Of a stretch of 64,000 nt of DNA, positions 63,042 to 64,000 are shown piece after piece. Position 1 is the stretch's first letter, and each line of letters opens with the position of its first letter. A program made the position numbers and the translations under genes. The notes under the pieces are model-generated. The model did not search any database. It saw nothing but the letters and a program-made list of their open reading frames with translations, and was not told the DNA's origin. Source of the DNA: Tatumella morbirosei (GTDB lineage Bacteria; Pseudomonadota; Gammaproteobacteria; Enterobacterales; Enterobacteriaceae); NCBI RefSeq assembly GCF_000757425.2, contig NZ_JPKR02000004.1, positions 186,001-250,000 on the forward strand, in the 5' to 3' direction.

Positions 63042-64000
63042 TTGAATACTCTTTCGTATGATGACACAGGTAAGCAGAATATTTATAAGCTCTTTATTGA
63101 CGGGCAATGGGTAAAATCCAGCGACGGAATAACTGCTGATAGTATTAATCCGGCAACCGGGGAGATTTTTGCTAAGACCTATATCGCTTCCAAAGATGAT
63201 GTATTGCGGGCAATTGATTCTGCTCATAGTGCAGCAAAAACATGGGGGGTATCTCTCGCATCAGAAAGAGAGATCTTATTATTAAGAGTTTATCAGGAAA
63301 TTGAAGAGCGCAGTGATGAGATATGCGATATCTTGATTGATGAGAGTGGCTCAGTGGTAAATAAATCCCGCCAGGAGATATTTTATGTTCTTGATTTGTT
63401 AAGAAGTGCTATTGGTGATGTTCGCCATGCTGTTGGGGAAACATACCCGGTCACAAAACAAGGGCAGATATCTATGAGTATCCGTCGCCCTTTAGGGGTA
63501 GTTGCCGGTATTTCTCCATTTAACTCTCCTTTTGTGCTGTCAATGAAAAAGCTTGTTCTGGCTATTGCAGCGGGTAATACATTTATTCTTAAACCATCAG
63601 AAGAAACACCTGTCCTGGGAGCATTAATAGCTGAACTGTTTGATCGTGCAGGATGTCCTCCCGGCGTACTAAATGTTATCCCAACGACGCCGCAAAGGAT
63701 TGGTGACATACTTACGAGCGATCCGAGGATAAAGCTAATTACATTTACCGGTTCAACCGCAACAGGTAAAAAAATTGCATCACAGGCCGCTATACACCTT
63801 AAAAAGTTCAATCTTGAAATGGGTGGTAAAAGTCCCCTTATTATTTTAGACGATGCAGACATTAATTATGCAGTTAATGCAGCGGTGGCTGGTGTATTTT
63901 ACCACCAGGGGCAGCAATGTATGGCTGGGTCAAAAATAATCATAGAAGATGGCGTTTTTGATGAGTTTTGTGAGAGATTTGTGTCTAAAACAAAATCACT
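63042..64000 (+). CDS. Aldehyde dehydrogenase (aryl/vanillin-type), 5' part, runs off the window
   Basis: The frame opens at a TTG eight bases after GGAG and stays open to the right edge (319 codons seen of roughly 480). No good ATG exists at the N terminus. SPFNSPF (N161), KPSEETP, the general base in NLEMGGKSP (E259) and the nucleophile in QGQQCMAGS (C293) are intact. The pattern is that of benzaldehyde/vanillin-type NAD(P) aldehyde dehydrogenases. It is the first gene after a sigma-54 promoter and a run of palindromic sites, and should take the aldehyde formed by the nearby GMC enzyme. More genes of the cluster may follow beyond the edge. Confidence 0.9.
   Translation, partial: MNTLSYDDTGKQNIYKLFIDGQWVKSSDGITADSINPATGEIFAKTYIASKDDVLRAIDSAHSAAKTWGVSLASEREILLLRVYQEIEERSDEICDILIDESGSVVNKSRQEIFYVLDLLRSAIGDVRHAVGETYPVTKQGQISMSIRRPLGVVAGISPFNSPFVLSMKKLVLAIAAGNTFILKPSEETPVLGALIAELFDRAGCPPGVLNVIPTTPQRIGDILTSDPRIKLITFTGSTATGKKIASQAAIHLKKFNLEMGGKSPLIILDDADINYAVNAAVAGVFYHQGQQCMAGSKIIIEDGVFDEFCERFVSKTKS

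Noticed and set aside
1..64000. CRISPR arrays, insertion sequences or prophage genes
   Set aside because: No regularly spaced repeats, transposase, integrase or phage structural genes were seen in either strand.

Overview
The window looks like a chromosomal segment of an enteric gammaproteobacterium (Enterobacterales). The deoCABD operon, osmY, ytjA, yjjV, prfC, ftnA, amyA and efeUOB all read as close relatives of the Escherichia coli genes. The local order prfC - osmY - ytjA - yjjV - deoCABD is the enteric order, with extra genes inserted. The mixture of core genes with many sugar-acid, alcohol, aldehyde and nucleobase catabolic genes suggests a plant- or insect-associated member of the Erwiniaceae (Erwinia/Pantoea/Tatumella type); that family placement is an inference. 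No insertion sequence, phage gene or CRISPR array was seen.

Layout. Bases 1-15.0 kb are mostly backbone: the end of an Anbu peptidase gene, a two-domain acyltransferase, ftnA, prfC, an MFS transporter with an FMN alpha-hydroxyacid dehydrogenase inserted between prfC and osmY, then osmY, ytjA, yjjV and deoCABD. At 15.2-17.7 kb lie a solitary PBP2 (mrdA) paralogue and tRNA-Phe, whose 3' end and terminator are duplicated in tandem. At 17.7-24.4 kb is a periplasmic molybdenum hydroxylase module (three-heme cytochrome c, Tat-exported Mo subunit, [2Fe-2S] subunit, MFS transporter, XdhC-type maturation factor). At 24.5-29.1 kb is a LacI-controlled set (regulator, Gfo/Idh/MocA dehydrogenase, TIM-barrel isomerase, NupG-like transporter) with two palindromic operators. 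At 29.5-35.4 kb are an aldehyde dehydrogenase, a GMC alcohol oxidoreductase, an NCS1 permease and a divergent hydroxypyruvate-isomerase-like gene. At 35.5-39.7 kb is the acidic ferrous iron system efeUOB behind a Fur-like box, with an unusually long EfeU. At 40-45 kb are amyA, a broken GNAT gene, an orphan DUF2235 (Tle1-like) lipase gene and an aspartyl/asparaginyl hydroxylase gene.

At 45.4-53.3 kb is a probable hydroxyproline catabolic region: substrate-binding protein, proline-racemase family enzyme with a Ser/Cys catalytic pair, two permeases, ABC ATPase, fused aconitase X and a DapA-family deaminase/aldolase. Three copies of a TNGTATACGA site sit at its promoters, and two of those promoters look sigma-54 dependent. 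At 53.6-54.5 kb are a SnoaL-like gene behind a 27-bp perfect palindrome and a MarR gene.

From about 54.6 kb to the right edge the DNA is visibly more A+T rich and carries what I consider the most novel part: a MarR regulator, a COG3964 amidohydrolase, a DUF1116 (AllG-like) protein, a nucleoside hydrolase, a second GMC oxidoreductase, an MFS transporter and an aldehyde dehydrogenase that runs off the window. Its two outward promoters have nearly identical sigma-54 (-24/-12) elements, each preceded by several copies of a GTGGTATACCAC palindrome that look like enhancer sites for an activator not encoded in the window. The transporter, alcohol/aldehyde oxidation steps, glycosidic hydrolase and amidohydrolase suggest uptake and stepwise degradation of an unidentified nitrogen-containing compound.
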